Shown here piece after piece: positions 7,164 to 7,918 of a DNA stretch of 7,918 nucleotides. Made by a program: the position numbers and the translations under genes. The notes beneath the pieces were generated by a model, which was given only the letters and a program-made list of their open reading frames with translations, had not been told where the DNA came from and searched no databases. Source of the stretch: Clostridia bacterium (GTDB taxonomy: Bacteria; Bacillota; Clostridia; Oscillospirales; Butyricicoccaceae); NCBI GenBank assembly GCA_017556565.1, contig JAFYMQ010000202.1, positions 1 to 7,918 of the forward strand. The letters are read 5' to 3'. Positions within the stretch are counted from its first letter, which is position 1, and each line of letters begins with the position of its first letter.

Positions 7164-7918
7164 ATGAAAAACCACGCAACAAGATTGACGGCACTTTTGA
7201 TTGCATTTGTTATGGCGGTCGCGCTGTTTGGCGGCTGCGCTGACAAAGCAGATACCGTCGATTACTCCAAGAGTGAAAACTGGGCCTATTATGCGGAGGG
7301 CGAAAGTAAAGATGCCGATCTGTTTTTGATCTGCCCCACCGTAGATATGGGCAAAGACGGAGAGTATAACATGTCCATGGACGACGAGGACACCAAGTCC
7401 AGCTTTGTGGGTGCGCTCAACATGGAGCGCGGCATATACGAGGACTGCACCGTCATGTATGCCCCCTATTACCGCCAGATGACCTTCCCCGTCTATTCTC
7501 TCAGCGACGAGGAAATGAAACCCTACCTTGATATCGCCTACCGCGACGTGGCTGCGGCGTTTGAGTACTATTTTGAAAAATGCAACAACGGCCGACCTTT
7601 TGTCCTTGCCGGTTTTTCTCAGGGTTCTCAGCTGCTGCTGATGCTTATGGAAGAGTATTTTGACGATCCCAAGTACAGCGAAAATCTTATCGCCGCATAT
7701 TGCATAGGCTGGAGAATAACCGAGGATGACGTAGCCCGCTATCCCCATCTGAACATGGCACAGGGCGAGGATGATACAGGTGTTATCGTATCTTTCAACT
7801 GCGAGGCTGAGGGCGTGGAGGAGTCTCTGATCCTGCCCAAAGGCATGAAGACGCTGGCTATAAATCCCCTCAACTGGAAAACCGACAGCACCCCCGCCGA
7901 CAAGAGCCTCAATGACGG
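7164..7918 (+). CDS. DUF3089-like alpha/beta-hydrolase lipoprotein (3' end outside window)
   Basis: The frame is open from ATG 7164 to the window edge (251 codons), so the C-terminus is missing. AGGAAG at 7150-7155, 8 bases before the ATG, fixes the start. The N-terminus is a signal peptide (basic MKNHATR, hydrophobic core, LFGGC), with C25 the likely lipidated cysteine; the lipobox is imperfect. The mature part begins NWAYYAEGESKDADLFLICPTV, then VMYAPYYRQMTF, and later GFSQGSQ with S152 as the expected nucleophile of an alpha/beta hydrolase. This order (DLF-I-PTV, then APYYRQ, then SQG) fits DUF3089, an uncharacterised serine-hydrolase-like family. The conserved acid and histidine would be mostly beyond the window edge, so catalysis cannot be judged. 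It is likely attached to the outer face of the membrane and might act on esters or surface polymers. It is transcribed divergently from the large activase gene through a shared intergenic region. Confidence 0.8.
   Translation, partial: MKNHATRLTALLIAFVMAVALFGGCADKADTVDYSKSENWAYYAEGESKDADLFLICPTVDMGKDGEYNMSMDDEDTKSSFVGALNMERGIYEDCTVMYAPYYRQMTFPVYSLSDEEMKPYLDIAYRDVAAAFEYYFEKCNNGRPFVLAGFSQGSQLLLMLMEEYFDDPKYSENLIAAYCIGWRITEDDVARYPHLNMAQGEDDTGVIVSFNCEAEGVEESLILPKGMKTLAINPLNWKTDSTPADKSLND

Noticed and set aside
7122..7748. Minus-strand open frame opposite the lipoprotein gene
   Set aside because: It overlaps the signal peptide, ribosome binding site and GFSQG motif of the plus-strand gene and has no recognisable product.

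Overview
The window looks like a chromosomal piece of a strictly anaerobic, gut-type Clostridia (Firmicutes). I base this on strong AGGAGG-type ribosome binding sites, moderate GC content, a very long fused 2-hydroxyacyl-CoA dehydratase activase of the kind common in Clostridia, and a DUF3089-type lipoprotein. This assignment is inference; there is no rRNA or other marker gene in the window.

Layout. At the left edge (2-229, +) is the 3' end of an SCP-2 sterol-carrier-like gene. It is followed 14 bases later by a class III, glutamate-1-semialdehyde-aminomutase-like PLP enzyme (244-1518, +), so the two look co-transcribed. A strong symmetrical hairpin (1579-1609) closes this operon and, read on the other strand, also closes the convergent minus-strand unit. 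That unit is transcribed right to left. A 1412-residue iron-sulfur protein (6920-2682, -) carries two tandem BadF/HgdC ATPase (activase) domains, a cysteine motif, a DUF2229-like region and an HgdB-like C-terminal half. It is followed after 44 bases by a membrane-anchored, repeat-containing (probably beta-solenoid) surface protein (2637-1627, -). At the right, a divergent lipoprotein with an alpha/beta-hydrolase GFSQG nucleophile motif (7164 to the edge, +) starts from the same 243-base intergenic region.

That intergenic region holds two back-to-back sigma-A-type promoters, one per direction. A perfect 14-bp palindrome (6948-6961) lies just downstream of the predicted start of the leftward transcript, where a repressor could block it.

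How the genes work together. The large protein should use ATP hydrolysis to push an electron from a [4Fe-4S] cluster to a low potential, as in HgdC-type archerases. The four expected cluster cysteines (124, 163, 443, 482) are present with identical 39-residue spacing in both domains, so one chain could build the cluster that HgdC builds as a homodimer. Its physiological substrate cannot be read from this window. No functional link between it and the SCP-2/aminotransferase pair, or with the surface protein, is demonstrated. I see no mobile element, CRISPR array, tRNA or rRNA.
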